A stretch of 49,191 nt of DNA. Source: Fidelibacterota bacterium. Lineage in GTDB: Bacteria > Fidelibacterota > UBA8477 > JABMPR01. The notes below the pieces were generated by a model. The model made no database searches and had not been told where the DNA came from. It was given only the letters and a program-made list of their open reading frames with translations. Each line of letters starts with the position of its first letter. Position 1 is the first letter of the stretch. Positions 9,532-18,555 of the stretch are shown in pieces. Where the stretch lies: positions 1 to 49,191 of the forward strand of contig JAIPGJ010000007.1 of assembly GCA_021736185.1 (NCBI GenBank), in the 5' to 3' direction. A program made the translations under genes and the position numbers.

Positions 9532-10692
9532 TTATTTGATCCGATCCAATGTTTTATATACTGAGACAAGACGATAGAGAAGCTTATCCTTTTCGTCTCC
9601 ATCCGTATCGGATTTGGATAGATTGGCGTATTCCTGCAATAGATCAGATTTCTGCCTTTTTAGCATGGCTATGGATTCCTGTTTAAGATCTTCACTTTGC
9701 TGAGTCACGGAAACAAAGAGTGAAATGAGAATTGCCATGATCAGAACTCCTGCTATGGAGAGTTCGACACTGGCGTCCATCCGATTCTCGACCACAATCC
9801 TCCCCGTGTTCTGCTGATGTTGCTCATGCTCATCTGGTTGCGACTCAGACATTCCCATCCCGGATACCTGGAACTCCAGCATGGTTCCCGCTTTCACCTT
9901 TTCAAGTGCATAGATAGCCAGACCATTTTCGTTATCTGTCCCTTCACGGGAAAGCCCTGGCGCGGTAACATTCAGATCAATGGGCATCACATATACATGG
10001 AAATGGTCAATATCATAGCCAACCTTTTCACTGATCGATGTACCACTGGGATCATAGGGTAAATAGTAGGCAGCATCTATTTCAGATACTCCAGGTTTTA
10101 TAGCATTAGGAAGGACCTGATCATTATCAATATCGATTGGAGCAGTATTTAAGGGCATGCTGCCACTTTTAAAGGTCAATAGCTCCATCTCAGAGATGTT
10201 TTCCGGAACATGAATTTTTGCCAGTCCAGGCGACTTGTAATAGGTAACCGGAGGTGCCGACACGTTATCCAGAATGATTCTTTTTTGAATTCGAATTTTA
10301 TCCTGGAAGCCGTAGATCACAAAAAATGGCACGCTGGCAATCACATCATTGACCGTTTCACTTGATTCGTAAACAGTCAGTGAGGTTTCCCAGGCTGTCA
10401 CACCAGCAGTCGGCACAAACATGGCAGAATAATTCACGCCACCCAAAGTAGCTCTGACCAGATATTGGCTTTGTCCATTGGACTCTACCCCACTAAAGGT
10501 CGTTGCCTTTATCACATTGGTGGCGGAGGCAATTTCTGCCATACCTGCTGCTAAATCAACGAGAGCCACATGATCAGCCGAACCGGGTTCATTTCTGGTA
10601 CCATTGATAATATTCACTCGCAAATCTCCGGCAAAACTCAGGTTCGCAAGGAAAAGAAGTATCAGCAATTGCTGTGAGAATCGAATTTTCAT
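9532..10692 (-). CDS. Uncharacterised secreted, C-terminally membrane-anchored protein in the ccm cluster
   Basis: I do not recognise a named family. The 386-residue product has a signal peptide (MKIRFSQQLLILLFLANLSFAG), then about 260 residues of beta-rich extracytoplasmic sequence. One membrane segment (about ELSIAGVLIMAILISLFVSV, residues ~310-330) and a charged ~50-residue cytoplasmic tail with coiled-coil character follow. This layout, a periplasmic carboxypeptidase-regulatory-like or sugar-binding-like head on a C-terminal anchor, fits a role in presenting something at the ccm complex, but that is inference. I start it at the ATG at 10692 with AAGGAGATG upstream; it overlaps the zinc-ribbon gene by 4 nt and is followed 1 nt later by ccmA. 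Confidence 0.75.
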   Translation of the reverse strand: MKIRFSQQLLILLFLANLSFAGDLRVNIINGTRNEPGSADHVALVDLAAGMAEIASATNVIKATTFSGVESNGQSQYLVRATLGGVNYSAMFVPTAGVTAWETSLTVYESSETVNDVIASVPFFVIYGFQDKIRIQKRIILDNVSAPPVTYYKSPGLAKIHVPENISEMELLTFKSGSMPLNTAPIDIDNDQVLPNAIKPGVSEIDAAYYLPYDPSGTSISEKVGYDIDHFHVYVMPIDLNVTAPGLSREGTDNENGLAIYALEKVKAGTMLEFQVSGMGMSESQPDEHEQHQQNTGRIVVENRMDASVELSIAGVLIMAILISLFVSVTQQSEDLKQESIAMLKRQKSDLLQEYANLSKSDTDGDEKDKLLYRLVSVYKTLDRIK

Positions 10693-11117
10693 CTCATCTC
10701 CTTTCCACATTTCATGCAAAACTTGGCCTCAGGGAGATTCTCAGCGCCACATTCAATACAATAGACTTGTGTGCTGCCCTTTTTACTCTTTTTGGCTTTC
10801 TGCTTCTTACCCAGATTACTGATATCTTTTTGAATGCGTTCCATGAAAGCGCTGGATTTTTGACTTTCCAGCCTTTCAATGACACGACCGGCCTCACTTA
10901 AAAATGATTGACGGATCCGCTTGAAATCTTCTTCACTCAAACGCCCCATGGCAAAATCAAACTCGAGATCAGCAATATTTCCATAAACTCGCTGCTTTTT
11001 GTCAGCCAGTTCATCTACTTCCATGTACAGGGACACCCAGGTGCTATCCTTTTTAAATAGAGGCAAAACAATCCAGATCAGGAAAGCCATGCCTGTAAGA
11101 TATGCGAGAAAACTCAT
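10689..11117 (-). CDS. Membrane-anchored zinc-ribbon protein of the ccm cluster
   Basis: This 142-residue protein has an N-terminal membrane segment (residues ~2-20), a helical middle with an ELADKKQRVYGNIADLEFDFAMGRLSEEDF stretch, a Lys-rich linker and a C-terminal zinc ribbon with two CxxC pairs (CIEC and CMKC). The membrane helix plus a short helical segment loosely resembles the N-terminal part of CcmI, which holds apocytochrome during heme ligation; the zinc ribbon is not part of CcmI. It overlaps ccmF by 4 nt on one side and the anchored protein by 4 nt on the other. The function is unknown, but placement argues for a part in cytochrome c maturation. Confidence 0.8.
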   Translation of the reverse strand: MSFLAYLTGMAFLIWIVLPLFKKDSTWVSLYMEVDELADKKQRVYGNIADLEFDFAMGRLSEEDFKRIRQSFLSEAGRVIERLESQKSSAFMERIQKDISNLGKKQKAKKSKKGSTQVYCIECGAENLPEAKFCMKCGKEMR

Positions 11118-13099
11118 TGATCACTTCCCCCCTTGGATTCGCGAAGATTCGGGAGCATCGCAAAAAGAGTTCCCAGAACCATGATTAATGCACCGATCCA
11201 GACCATACTCACCAACGGATTTCGATAGACCTGAACAATGACTTTCGTACCATCATTACTCATACCTGAAAGAACAGCATAGATATCTTCACGCAAAGTC
11301 GAATAGATATCGACTTCAGTTGATGGCTGGTCAGAGGCGAAATAAAACCGTTTTTCAGGCGAAATGGTTGTGATGAAACGATCATTTCTGTATAATTCCA
11401 TATCCAGCCGATCAGATGAATAGTTTTCAGTCTCACCATGGACAATCGACAATGCTTTAAAGGTATACGATCCCAGGTCGAAAGAGTCCCCCTCACCTAC
11501 TTCTGCTCTTGTCTCAGAGTTAAATGCATTGCCAGTGAAACCAACAAACATGATCACTATGGCAGCATGAATCAAATACCCACCATATCTACGGGTATTC
11601 TTCCGGGAGAGCATAAACAGAGCTATTAAGAAGTTCTCTCCTGAATTTTTCATGCGGATAAGGGCACCCTTTACAAACTCAACAACAATGGTCCACATGA
11701 CGAAAAACGCGATGGCAAAAGAGCCCAATGCCCACCCATCACGTACTCCCAGAGCGTAGAGTATGATGACAAATATGAGACTACCCAGGATGGGCCAGCC
11801 AAAACTTCGTTTGAGGGTCTCTACTGAAGTGTGTCGCCAGGCGAGCAGTGGTCCTGCTCCAGTCAATAGCAGCAGAGCCAAACCAATAGGAATCATGATA
11901 TTGTTGAACCAGGGAGGTCCAACGGTAATTTGATCCCCCGTAAACAACTCACTGATCACAGGAAACAAGGTTCCCCACAACACGGCTATGGTCGCCAGAA
12001 GAAAGAGTAGGTTATTAAAGAGGAATCCACTTTCTCTTGAAACCAGGGACTCCATCTCCTCATCCGGTTTTAAATCCTTGCGTCTGTAGAGAAGTAAGGT
12101 AACACTGAAAATCAATCCCATTGTCAGGAATATCGCGAAAGCAGGTCCAAGACCTGAATTGGCAAAGGCGTGCACTGAACTCACAACGCCACTGCGAGTC
12201 AGGAAGGTACCAAATATGGACAATAGATAGGTGGCTATAACCAGAGCCATATTCCAGATTTTCAACATGCCCTTGCGCTCTTGTATCATAACTGAGTGCA
12301 AATAGGCGGTGGAGGTTAACCAGGGCAGCAGGGAAGCATTTTCTACTGGATCCCAGGCCCAATAACCACCCCAACCCAATTCCACGTAGGCCCATTTCCC
12401 ACCAAGGACGATACCTATAGCAAGAAAACCCCAGGTTGTGAGTGCCCAACGTCTGGTCGTGTGTATCCACCCTGCACCCAGCTTGCCTGTGATCAGCGCT
12501 GCTATGGCAAAAGCGAAAGGCACAACGGAACCGACGTACCCGATAAACAGGATTGGTGGATGAATAATCATGGCAGGATGCTGGAGCAAGGGATTTAATC
12601 CCCGACCATCCTGAACCGCGAATTCTTGAAGGGTGTTTCCCAGGTCCTGGTAAAGTGTCTGGAATGGATTTGCGATAAAGACGCTCAAAATTGAAAAGAA
12701 AACCATGGTCGATGCAATGACAAACAGAACGTATGGCATGAGGTCATTGTTTTTGCGACGATTCTGGAAGGCAACGATGGCAATGAATATGGTCACAATC
12801 CATGTCCAGAGGAGTAATGATCCGTTATGACCAGCCCATAGCGCCACAATTTTATAAAACATTGGTAATGCTAAATTGGTGTTGCTGGCAACGTATTCTA
12901 TTGAAAAGTCACTTGTAACCAAAAGATATTCCAGGGATAGAACTGCCAGTGTTGTCACTGCAAAAGCGGCATATGCGCCTCTCCTTGCAGCTTCTAAAAG
13001 TCCTCTACGCTTTGTCACACCAGCCGCTAAAGCAGTGAGTGCGGTAAAAACGCTTACCGGGAATAGAAAAAATAAAAGGATGTTTCCTAAATCAGCCAT
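11114..13099 (-). CDS. ccmF: Cytochrome c heme lyase subunit CcmF
   Basis: It takes heme from holo-CcmE and attaches it to apocytochrome c. The 661-residue multi-span protein has the CcmF WWD motif WGGYWAWDPVENASLLPWL in the first half, preceded by KWAYVELGW. It has the ALWAGHNGSLLLWTW loop near residue 90 and a long C-terminal periplasmic domain before the last membrane segment. Length is normal. It starts 26 nt after ccmE and its stop overlaps the zinc-ribbon gene by 4 nt. Confidence 0.95.
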   Translation of the reverse strand: MADLGNILLFFLFPVSVFTALTALAAGVTKRRGLLEAARRGAYAAFAVTTLAVLSLEYLLVTSDFSIEYVASNTNLALPMFYKIVALWAGHNGSLLLWTWIVTIFIAIVAFQNRRKNNDLMPYVLFVIASTMVFFSILSVFIANPFQTLYQDLGNTLQEFAVQDGRGLNPLLQHPAMIIHPPILFIGYVGSVVPFAFAIAALITGKLGAGWIHTTRRWALTTWGFLAIGIVLGGKWAYVELGWGGYWAWDPVENASLLPWLTSTAYLHSVMIQERKGMLKIWNMALVIATYLLSIFGTFLTRSGVVSSVHAFANSGLGPAFAIFLTMGLIFSVTLLLYRRKDLKPDEEMESLVSRESGFLFNNLLFLLATIAVLWGTLFPVISELFTGDQITVGPPWFNNIMIPIGLALLLLTGAGPLLAWRHTSVETLKRSFGWPILGSLIFVIILYALGVRDGWALGSFAIAFFVMWTIVVEFVKGALIRMKNSGENFLIALFMLSRKNTRRYGGYLIHAAIVIMFVGFTGNAFNSETRAEVGEGDSFDLGSYTFKALSIVHGETENYSSDRLDMELYRNDRFITTISPEKRFYFASDQPSTEVDIYSTLREDIYAVLSGMSNDGTKVIVQVYRNPLVSMVWIGALIMVLGTLFAMLPNLRESKGGSDQ

Positions 13100-13125
13100 T
13101 TAACTATATCCTAACTATGTCTTAT

Positions 13126-13545
13126 TTAAACTTCAGGGGAAGAATAATCAGCTTCATACTTTGAAGCACATTTAGCTTGTATACGTTCTGCATGAAAAAT
13201 ACCATCGTCTTGGAGTTTACCAGAAACGATCACTTCAGCATCCATATCATTGTTGAATGTGTCAGGAATCGGGTCTTTTCCAATGTAATGAATTTTTAAT
13301 TCAGAATTTCCTTCGGTGATGACAAAATCGAGGTCCAGATTATTTCTGATAATACTCCCCTTTTTTAGATCACCATTCACTTTAAGAGTCATCGTTTGAG
13401 CCCTGGAGCCCAACATCTGGACTTCACTCACACTTTTTGAGTAGGACATGGTGGTATCTTCCTGCATACCCTGTACCGCCAGGACGATTACAGCAATAAC
13501 GATAACCATAGATCCAATTATAAATTTAAGCTTATTATTATTCAA
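13126..13545 (-). CDS. ccmE: Cytochrome c maturation heme chaperone CcmE, cysteine (CxxxY) type
   Basis: It carries heme covalently in the periplasm from CcmABC to CcmF. The 139-residue product has an N-terminal anchor (KFIIGSMVIVIAVIVLAVQG) and the OB-fold core with VNGDLKKGSI, IHYIGKDPIPDTF and VIVSGKLQDDGIFHAERIQAKC. At the heme-binding site it has CASKY (Cys126, Tyr130), so the usual histidine of HxxxY is cysteine. That is the variant known in archaea and Desulfovibrio. I start at a TTG at 13545 with AGGAG 9 nt upstream; a TTG at 13554 is also possible. It is followed by ccmF. Confidence 0.9.
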   Translation of the reverse strand: MNNNKLKFIIGSMVIVIAVIVLAVQGMQEDTTMSYSKSVSEVQMLGSRAQTMTLKVNGDLKKGSIIRNNLDLDFVITEGNSELKIHYIGKDPIPDTFNNDMDAEVIVSGKLQDDGIFHAERIQAKCASKYEADYSSPEV

Positions 13546-13562
13546 GGGACACAACTCCTAAT

Positions 13563-14357
13563 TTATGATTTGAACATGTTTAGTATTTTATCTTTCCATG
13601 ACGATGAAGCAGGTTCGAGATGAACCGGGTAGACTTCAACGGGCTCACCCCTGAGAATTTTCCCTGGGTTGATTTTAAGCATCAAGTCTGCGTACTCTTT
13701 TCCGTATCTATCTGATAACCAGTTATATCCAGGCTTTGTGTAAAGTGCTCTTGACTCCAAATTATGGCTATCGCTCCCTACCAGATGCACGGCATCTCGC
13801 TCAAATAAAAAATTGGCAAGCTTCTCACTATTTGGGCCTAGCGTACCGAGAAATGATCCAATATCTACTTGAGTAGGGCAACCCATATTGATCAATTCTT
13901 CCAATTGTTGAGGCTCCCTTTGCCAGGGTTTAATCCGCTCTGGATGGGCAATAATGGGGATGACCCCGGTGCGTGTAATATCGTAGATAATCCGTTCAAG
14001 ATTATTTGGAACGGAATGAAAGGCAAATTCAAGCAGGAGGTATTTACCACCGATAAGCACATCGAGCTCTTCAAGAATAATGGGCAGCATATCCTGGTAA
14101 CGAACCTCAGCAGCCACTGACAATTCAAGCGGAAGTTGATGCTTCGCAATAAGTTCAATGACAGTACGTTTACCCGCTTCAATCTTTGCTTTCCACTCTC
14201 CAGTCCCCTTGATAATGTCAGCTTCATATAAGTGGGGAGTCAAAACGAGATGTTGAACTCCCTGATTCACCGCCTCCTTTAGCATAGATAGTGCCATCTG
14301 GCTATTTTTGGCACCATCATCTACTGCGGGAAGCATATGATTGTGAATATCTATCAT
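13563..14357 (-). CDS. CpsB/YwqE-type PHP-domain protein-tyrosine phosphatase
   Basis: This 264-residue protein belongs to the manganese-dependent PHP-fold phosphatases that dephosphorylate tyrosine kinases of capsule or exopolysaccharide synthesis. The metal-site motifs are visible: IDIHNHMLPAVDDGAKN at the N-terminus, LTPHLY at about residue 40, a VIPIIAHPERIKPW stretch and a late HLVGSDSHNLESR. No partner tyrosine kinase or polysaccharide gene is in the window. The gene lies between the mutase and ccmE with 17-18 nt gaps, so it is probably cotranscribed with unrelated genes. Confidence 0.88.
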   Translation of the reverse strand: MIDIHNHMLPAVDDGAKNSQMALSMLKEAVNQGVQHLVLTPHLYEADIIKGTGEWKAKIEAGKRTVIELIAKHQLPLELSVAAEVRYQDMLPIILEELDVLIGGKYLLLEFAFHSVPNNLERIIYDITRTGVIPIIAHPERIKPWQREPQQLEELINMGCPTQVDIGSFLGTLGPNSEKLANFLFERDAVHLVGSDSHNLESRALYTKPGYNWLSDRYGKEYADLMLKINPGKILRGEPVEVYPVHLEPASSSWKDKILNMFKS

Positions 14358-14375
14358 CTCTGCACCATGCGTCTC

Positions 14376-16037
14376 TTAAAACACTGGCGTTTCAGTATAG
14401 GTTCCGTAGATAACCTTCATAGCATCCACCATCTCTCCCAGGGTTGCTGACTGGCGCACAGCCTCCAGCAATGGGGGCATCACATTCTCACCAGATTTGC
14501 AGGCAGCCGTTAGATTTGCCAGGGCTTCATCTGTTTTGGCCTGATTTCTCGACTGACGTAAAGCCTGGACCTTCCCTACTTGATCTATTTCTACTGATTT
14601 ATCAATTTTGAGAACGGGAATGTCAATGATCTCATTTTCCCGAACAAATGCATTCACCCCAACAATCAAACGTTTCTTCTCATCGTATTTACGGGCAACA
14701 TCATAGGCAGCCTTGCCGATCTCACGCTGGAAGTAGCCCATCTCGATGGCTGGAATCACACCACCGAGCTCATCGATGGTATCAAAATATTTCTCAGCCT
14801 CAGCTTCCATTTTATCTGTCATTGCTTCAACATAATATGATCCTGCCAGAGGATCTATGGTTGAGCCAACCCCTGTCTCATAGGCGATGACCTGTTGCGT
14901 TCTGAGGGCAATCTCCACGCTTTTCTCAGTTGGCAGTGCCAGGACTTCATCCATGGAGTTGGTATGTAGAGATTGGGTCCCTCCCAAAACTCCGGCAAGT
15001 GCCTCATAGGCAGTTCTGACGATATTATTTTCTGGTTGCGGGGCTGTCAGGCTATGACCTGCAGTCTGCGTATGGAATCGTAGCATCCAGGAGCGGGGAT
15101 CTTTGGCACCATATTTTTTCTTCATGCGCTTGGCATAAATTCGCCTGGCAGCTCGAAATTTTCCAATCTCTTCAAAAAAATCAATATGTGAGTTAAAAAA
15201 GAAACTGAGTCTTCTGGCAAATTTGTCCACATCCAGGCCTCTCTCAATGGCCGCTTCCACATAAGCAAAACCATCTGCCAGGGTAAATGCTAACTCCTGG
15301 GCAGCTGTTGAGCCTGCTTCCCTGATGTGATAACCTGAAATGGAAATCGTGTTATAAGCTGGCATAAAATCAGTACACCACTCAATCATGTCAGTGATGA
15401 TATGCATGGAAGGTTCTGGTGGAAAAATGAATTCCTTCTGAGCGATGTACTCCTTCAAAATATCATTCTGCAGGGTCCCATGTAATTTTTCAGACGAAAT
15501 GCCCTGCCTTTCACCAACCACTACATACATAGCCAGAAGAATAATGGCGGGACCATTTATGGTCATGGAGGTCGACACCTGATCAAGTGGAATTCCATCG
15601 AATAAAGTCATCATATCATCTATGGAATTGATGGAAACACCACAATGGCCTACTTCTCCCAGTGAAAGTGGGTGATCAGAATCATAGCCCATTAGCGTCG
15701 GCATATCAAAAGCGACGCTCAAGCCAGTCTGCCCCTCCTTCAGTAAAAATTTGAATCGCTTATTGGTATCCTCAGGGGTTCCAAAACCGGCAAACTGCCT
15801 CATGGTCCATAAGCGACCGCGGTACATATTGGGGTGGACACCCCTGGTGAAAGGATATTCACCGGGGAAGCCAACTTTCTCCATATATGCTTCCAGATTA
15901 TGCTGCTCTTCATCTGGTAGATATAGCAAATCATTGGGTAATCCAGAAACCGTATCATAATCATACTCGCGTTCCTTGGACTCAGCAACTTTCTGCTTCC
16001 AACGTTTCAGGCTGTCCTGATAAGCATGATCTGACAT
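14376..16037 (-). CDS. icmA: Acyl-CoA mutase large subunit, isobutyryl-CoA mutase-like
   Basis: This is the substrate-binding TIM-barrel subunit of a B12-dependent acyl-CoA mutase. At 553 residues it lacks the C-terminal cobalamin domain, so it needs a separate small subunit, not found here. Family motifs include TRGVHPNMYRGRLWTMRQFAGFGT, AFDMPTLMGYDSDHP and GGTQSLHTNS. The two substrate-specificity positions are Phe82 (RQFAGF) and Gln200 (IAQKEF), 118 apart. Methylmalonyl-CoA mutase has Tyr and Arg there, isobutyryl-CoA mutase Phe and Gln. Ala109 differs from the Asp of 2-hydroxyisobutyryl-CoA mutase. Start is the ATG at 16037 (AGGAG 11 nt upstream); an in-frame GTG lies at 16049. Many pipelines would call it methylmalonyl-CoA mutase. 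Confidence 0.85.
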   Translation of the reverse strand: MSDHAYQDSLKRWKQKVAESKEREYDYDTVSGLPNDLLYLPDEEQHNLEAYMEKVGFPGEYPFTRGVHPNMYRGRLWTMRQFAGFGTPEDTNKRFKFLLKEGQTGLSVAFDMPTLMGYDSDHPLSLGEVGHCGVSINSIDDMMTLFDGIPLDQVSTSMTINGPAIILLAMYVVVGERQGISSEKLHGTLQNDILKEYIAQKEFIFPPEPSMHIITDMIEWCTDFMPAYNTISISGYHIREAGSTAAQELAFTLADGFAYVEAAIERGLDVDKFARRLSFFFNSHIDFFEEIGKFRAARRIYAKRMKKKYGAKDPRSWMLRFHTQTAGHSLTAPQPENNIVRTAYEALAGVLGGTQSLHTNSMDEVLALPTEKSVEIALRTQQVIAYETGVGSTIDPLAGSYYVEAMTDKMEAEAEKYFDTIDELGGVIPAIEMGYFQREIGKAAYDVARKYDEKKRLIVGVNAFVRENEIIDIPVLKIDKSVEIDQVGKVQALRQSRNQAKTDEALANLTAACKSGENVMPPLLEAVRQSATLGEMVDAMKVIYGTYTETPVF

Positions 16038-16058
16038 ATTTCTATCCACTCCTGATCG

Positions 16059-17936
16059 TTAGTTCTTCAATTCAAGAATTGAGGCTGCAATATCTTCTGG
16101 AGTCAACTCCACCTCTGCCAATAATTTAGCCCGTGCGCCATGGGTCACGAAGCGATCTGGCAAGGTGTGGGCATGTATTCGAGCACATTTTTCCACAGGT
16201 TCGGCAAAAGCCTTGATGGTCTGTGCCAGACTCCCCGGATAATTATTCTCTTCAATGACCACGATATGCTTGTTTGACTTTAAAAGCGACAAAAGCAACG
16301 CTTCATCAAAGGGTTTGATAAATTTAGCATCGATATGGCTTACTTTCAGGCCTTTTGAATCGAGTATTTTTATCGCTGCGGCTGCAACAGGATTCATGGA
16401 ACCCACAGCGATGATGGCGATATCCTTGCCAGTTGAAAGCGTTTCCCACTTTCCAATTTCCACAGCCTTACTCTTAATAGTTACTCGATTTTTTATTGCC
16501 GAAGCTTTTGGATAGCGAATAAAAAACGGACCCGAATCATGTGCCAGCGCGGTCTGCATCAAATGACGCAGCTCTTCCCCATTTCGTGGTGCTGCAACAA
16601 CCACTCCTGGAATACTGGAAAGATAGGCAAGATCTAGGACCCCGTGGTGCGTCGGTCCGTCTTCTCCAACCAATCCCGCCCTATCAAGCATAAATATGAC
16701 AGGTAATTTCTGAACAGCTATATCATGGACAAGCATGTCATAAGCACGTTGCAGGAAGGTGGAATAAATAGCGACAAAGGGCTTTAATCCTTGTGATGCA
16801 AGCGCGGCAGCGAATGTGACGGCATGACCTTCTGCGATACCCACATCAAAAAATCGATTGGGATGTTCATCAGCGAAACCAGCCAGACCGGTACCGTCCC
16901 GCATGGCAGCAGTAATGGCGACGATTCGCTTATCTGTCCTGGCCAACACACTCAGTTCATCACCAAACACTTTGAGGAATGGAGGCGTTTCGTCCTTGGA
17001 TTTTGTTTGGCCAGGTTTGGCGGCTGGACCAATGCCATGAAATTTGGCTGGATTTGCTTCTGCCTGAGCGAAGCCTAAACCCTTTTTGGTCACAATGTGG
17101 AGCAGAATTGGAGTATTAATATCTTTGATATTTTCAAGCGTGGAGATCAGTAAGGGCAAATCATTCCCATCAATAGGGCCAAAATAGCGAATCCCCATCT
17201 CATCGAAAATGACACCTGGTACCAGTAAATTCTTAAGACTTTCCTCAATCTTTTTCATACCAGTTCGAATCGTACTTTTTCCGATGGGGAGCTTCCCGGT
17301 AATTTTCCAGAGTTCGTCCCTGACCCGATTATAGAGCGGATTGGTTGTGATTTTTGACAGATATTTGGACATGGCACCCACGTTGGGCGAAATGGACATC
17401 TCATTGTCATTCAATATGATCATCATGCGGGTTCTAAGGATACCCAGATTGTTTAATCCCTCGAACGAAAGACCACCGGTTAAGGCACCATCTCCAATCA
17501 CTGAAATGACCTGATGCTTCTCCCCTTTCAAATCACGCGCGATAGCAAAGCCAACCCCGGCTGAGATAGATGTTGAGGCATGGCCGGCACCATAAATATC
17601 GTGTTCACTTTCCAGGGGCTTGCAAAAACCGCTGATACCACCATATTGACGTATGGTCTTGAGCGCCTCGCGACGCCCTGTCAAAATTTTATGAGCATAG
17701 GCTTGATGACCGACATCCCAGATAATCTTGTCTTTAGGTGAATTAAATACTTTATGAAGCGCTACGGATAGCTCAACGACCCCAAGGGTGGGGGCCAAAT
17801 GGCCACCCGTCTCTGAAACGACTTCGATGGTGTAGTCTCTTAGTTCCTGACAGAGTTGGATTAAATCAGCTTCAGACAATGATTTAATATCAGCAGGAGA
17901 ATCTATATTTTTTAGCAGTCTATATTTATCCGACAT
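16059..17936 (-). CDS. dxs: 1-deoxy-D-xylulose-5-phosphate synthase
   Basis: It joins pyruvate and glyceraldehyde-3-phosphate with thiamine diphosphate in the first step of the MEP isoprenoid pathway. The 625-residue protein has the thiamine-binding GDGALTGGLSFEGLNN motif, an early GGHLAPTLGVVELSVALH, a DVGHQAYAHKILTGR stretch, DRAGLVGEDGPTHHG in the pyrimidine domain and a C-terminal transketolase domain. Length is normal. It follows pdxT by 7 nt and is followed 21 nt later by the mutase. ispH of the same pathway is four genes upstream in the same run. Confidence 0.97.
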   Translation of the reverse strand: MSDKYRLLKNIDSPADIKSLSEADLIQLCQELRDYTIEVVSETGGHLAPTLGVVELSVALHKVFNSPKDKIIWDVGHQAYAHKILTGRREALKTIRQYGGISGFCKPLESEHDIYGAGHASTSISAGVGFAIARDLKGEKHQVISVIGDGALTGGLSFEGLNNLGILRTRMMIILNDNEMSISPNVGAMSKYLSKITTNPLYNRVRDELWKITGKLPIGKSTIRTGMKKIEESLKNLLVPGVIFDEMGIRYFGPIDGNDLPLLISTLENIKDINTPILLHIVTKKGLGFAQAEANPAKFHGIGPAAKPGQTKSKDETPPFLKVFGDELSVLARTDKRIVAITAAMRDGTGLAGFADEHPNRFFDVGIAEGHAVTFAAALASQGLKPFVAIYSTFLQRAYDMLVHDIAVQKLPVIFMLDRAGLVGEDGPTHHGVLDLAYLSSIPGVVVAAPRNGEELRHLMQTALAHDSGPFFIRYPKASAIKNRVTIKSKAVEIGKWETLSTGKDIAIIAVGSMNPVAAAAIKILDSKGLKVSHIDAKFIKPFDEALLLSLLKSNKHIVVIEENNYPGSLAQTIKAFAEPVEKCARIHAHTLPDRFVTHGARAKLLAEVELTPEDIAASILELKN

Positions 17937-17943
17937 GGATAGT

Positions 17944-18546
17944 TTACCTCGATTTTAAAACAATTTCGTCCACAAAATATTTATGGATTCCTGGATCTTC
18001 TGTAAGCTCAGGGTGAAAAGACGCCACCAATACATTGCCTTGCCTCAGCAGTACAGGATCGGCTCCGAAAACCGCTAATGACATCACGTTGGGTTTAATA
18101 TCTCGAAATTTTGGAGCACGAATAAAGATAGCGTGGAAATCGTGATCCAACATACTGGGGATCACCAAAGCGGTGCTAAAGGATTCTATCTGACGACCAT
18201 AAGCATTTCGCTCTGCTTTGTAATCTATCTTATTAAAACAGCGCACACGCTCATCGTCTATCTGCTGACCCAGCAAAATCGCTCCAGCGCAGGTACCAAA
18301 AACAGGCAGGGTTTCCAGTGCCTCATTCATAGGTTCCCACAGACCTTCGTTTTCCAAAAGCAGAGTCATGGTTGTGGACTCACCCCCTGGTAAAATCAGA
18401 GCATCGATGAGCTTCAGATCAGCCGGCTCACGAACAGCGCGACTTTTTATGCCCAGCTTACCCATACTAAAGGCATGTTTGGCAAAACTCCCCTGCAGAG
18501 CCACAACCCCTATTGTCAAATCTTCATATTCAGGTCGAATCGTCAA
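17944..18546 (-). CDS. pdxT: Pyridoxal 5'-phosphate synthase glutaminase subunit
   Basis: It releases ammonia from glutamine for PdxS in the DXP-independent vitamin B6 pathway. The 200-residue class I amidotransferase has GGEST (oxyanion loop), the nucleophile in FGTCAGAILL and the C-terminal His-Glu pair in SFHPEL, plus an N-terminal VVALQGSFAKH. The start appears to be a TTG at 18546 with TAGGGA upstream. It follows pdxS by 9 nt; the pair form the 12+12 PLP synthase. Confidence 0.95.
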   Translation of the reverse strand: MTIRPEYEDLTIGVVALQGSFAKHAFSMGKLGIKSRAVREPADLKLIDALILPGGESTTMTLLLENEGLWEPMNEALETLPVFGTCAGAILLGQQIDDERVRCFNKIDYKAERNAYGRQIESFSTALVIPSMLDHDFHAIFIRAPKFRDIKPNVMSLAVFGADPVLLRQGNVLVASFHPELTEDPGIHKYFVDEIVLKSR

Positions 18547-18555
18547 AATATTTCC

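Noticed and set aside
8814-9602. Longer CcmA start
   Set aside because: The added residues are encoded within the upstream gene and do not resemble CcmA N-termini.
14376-16037. Annotation as methylmalonyl-CoA mutase
   Set aside because: The Tyr/Arg pair that binds the methylmalonyl carboxylate is Phe/Gln here.
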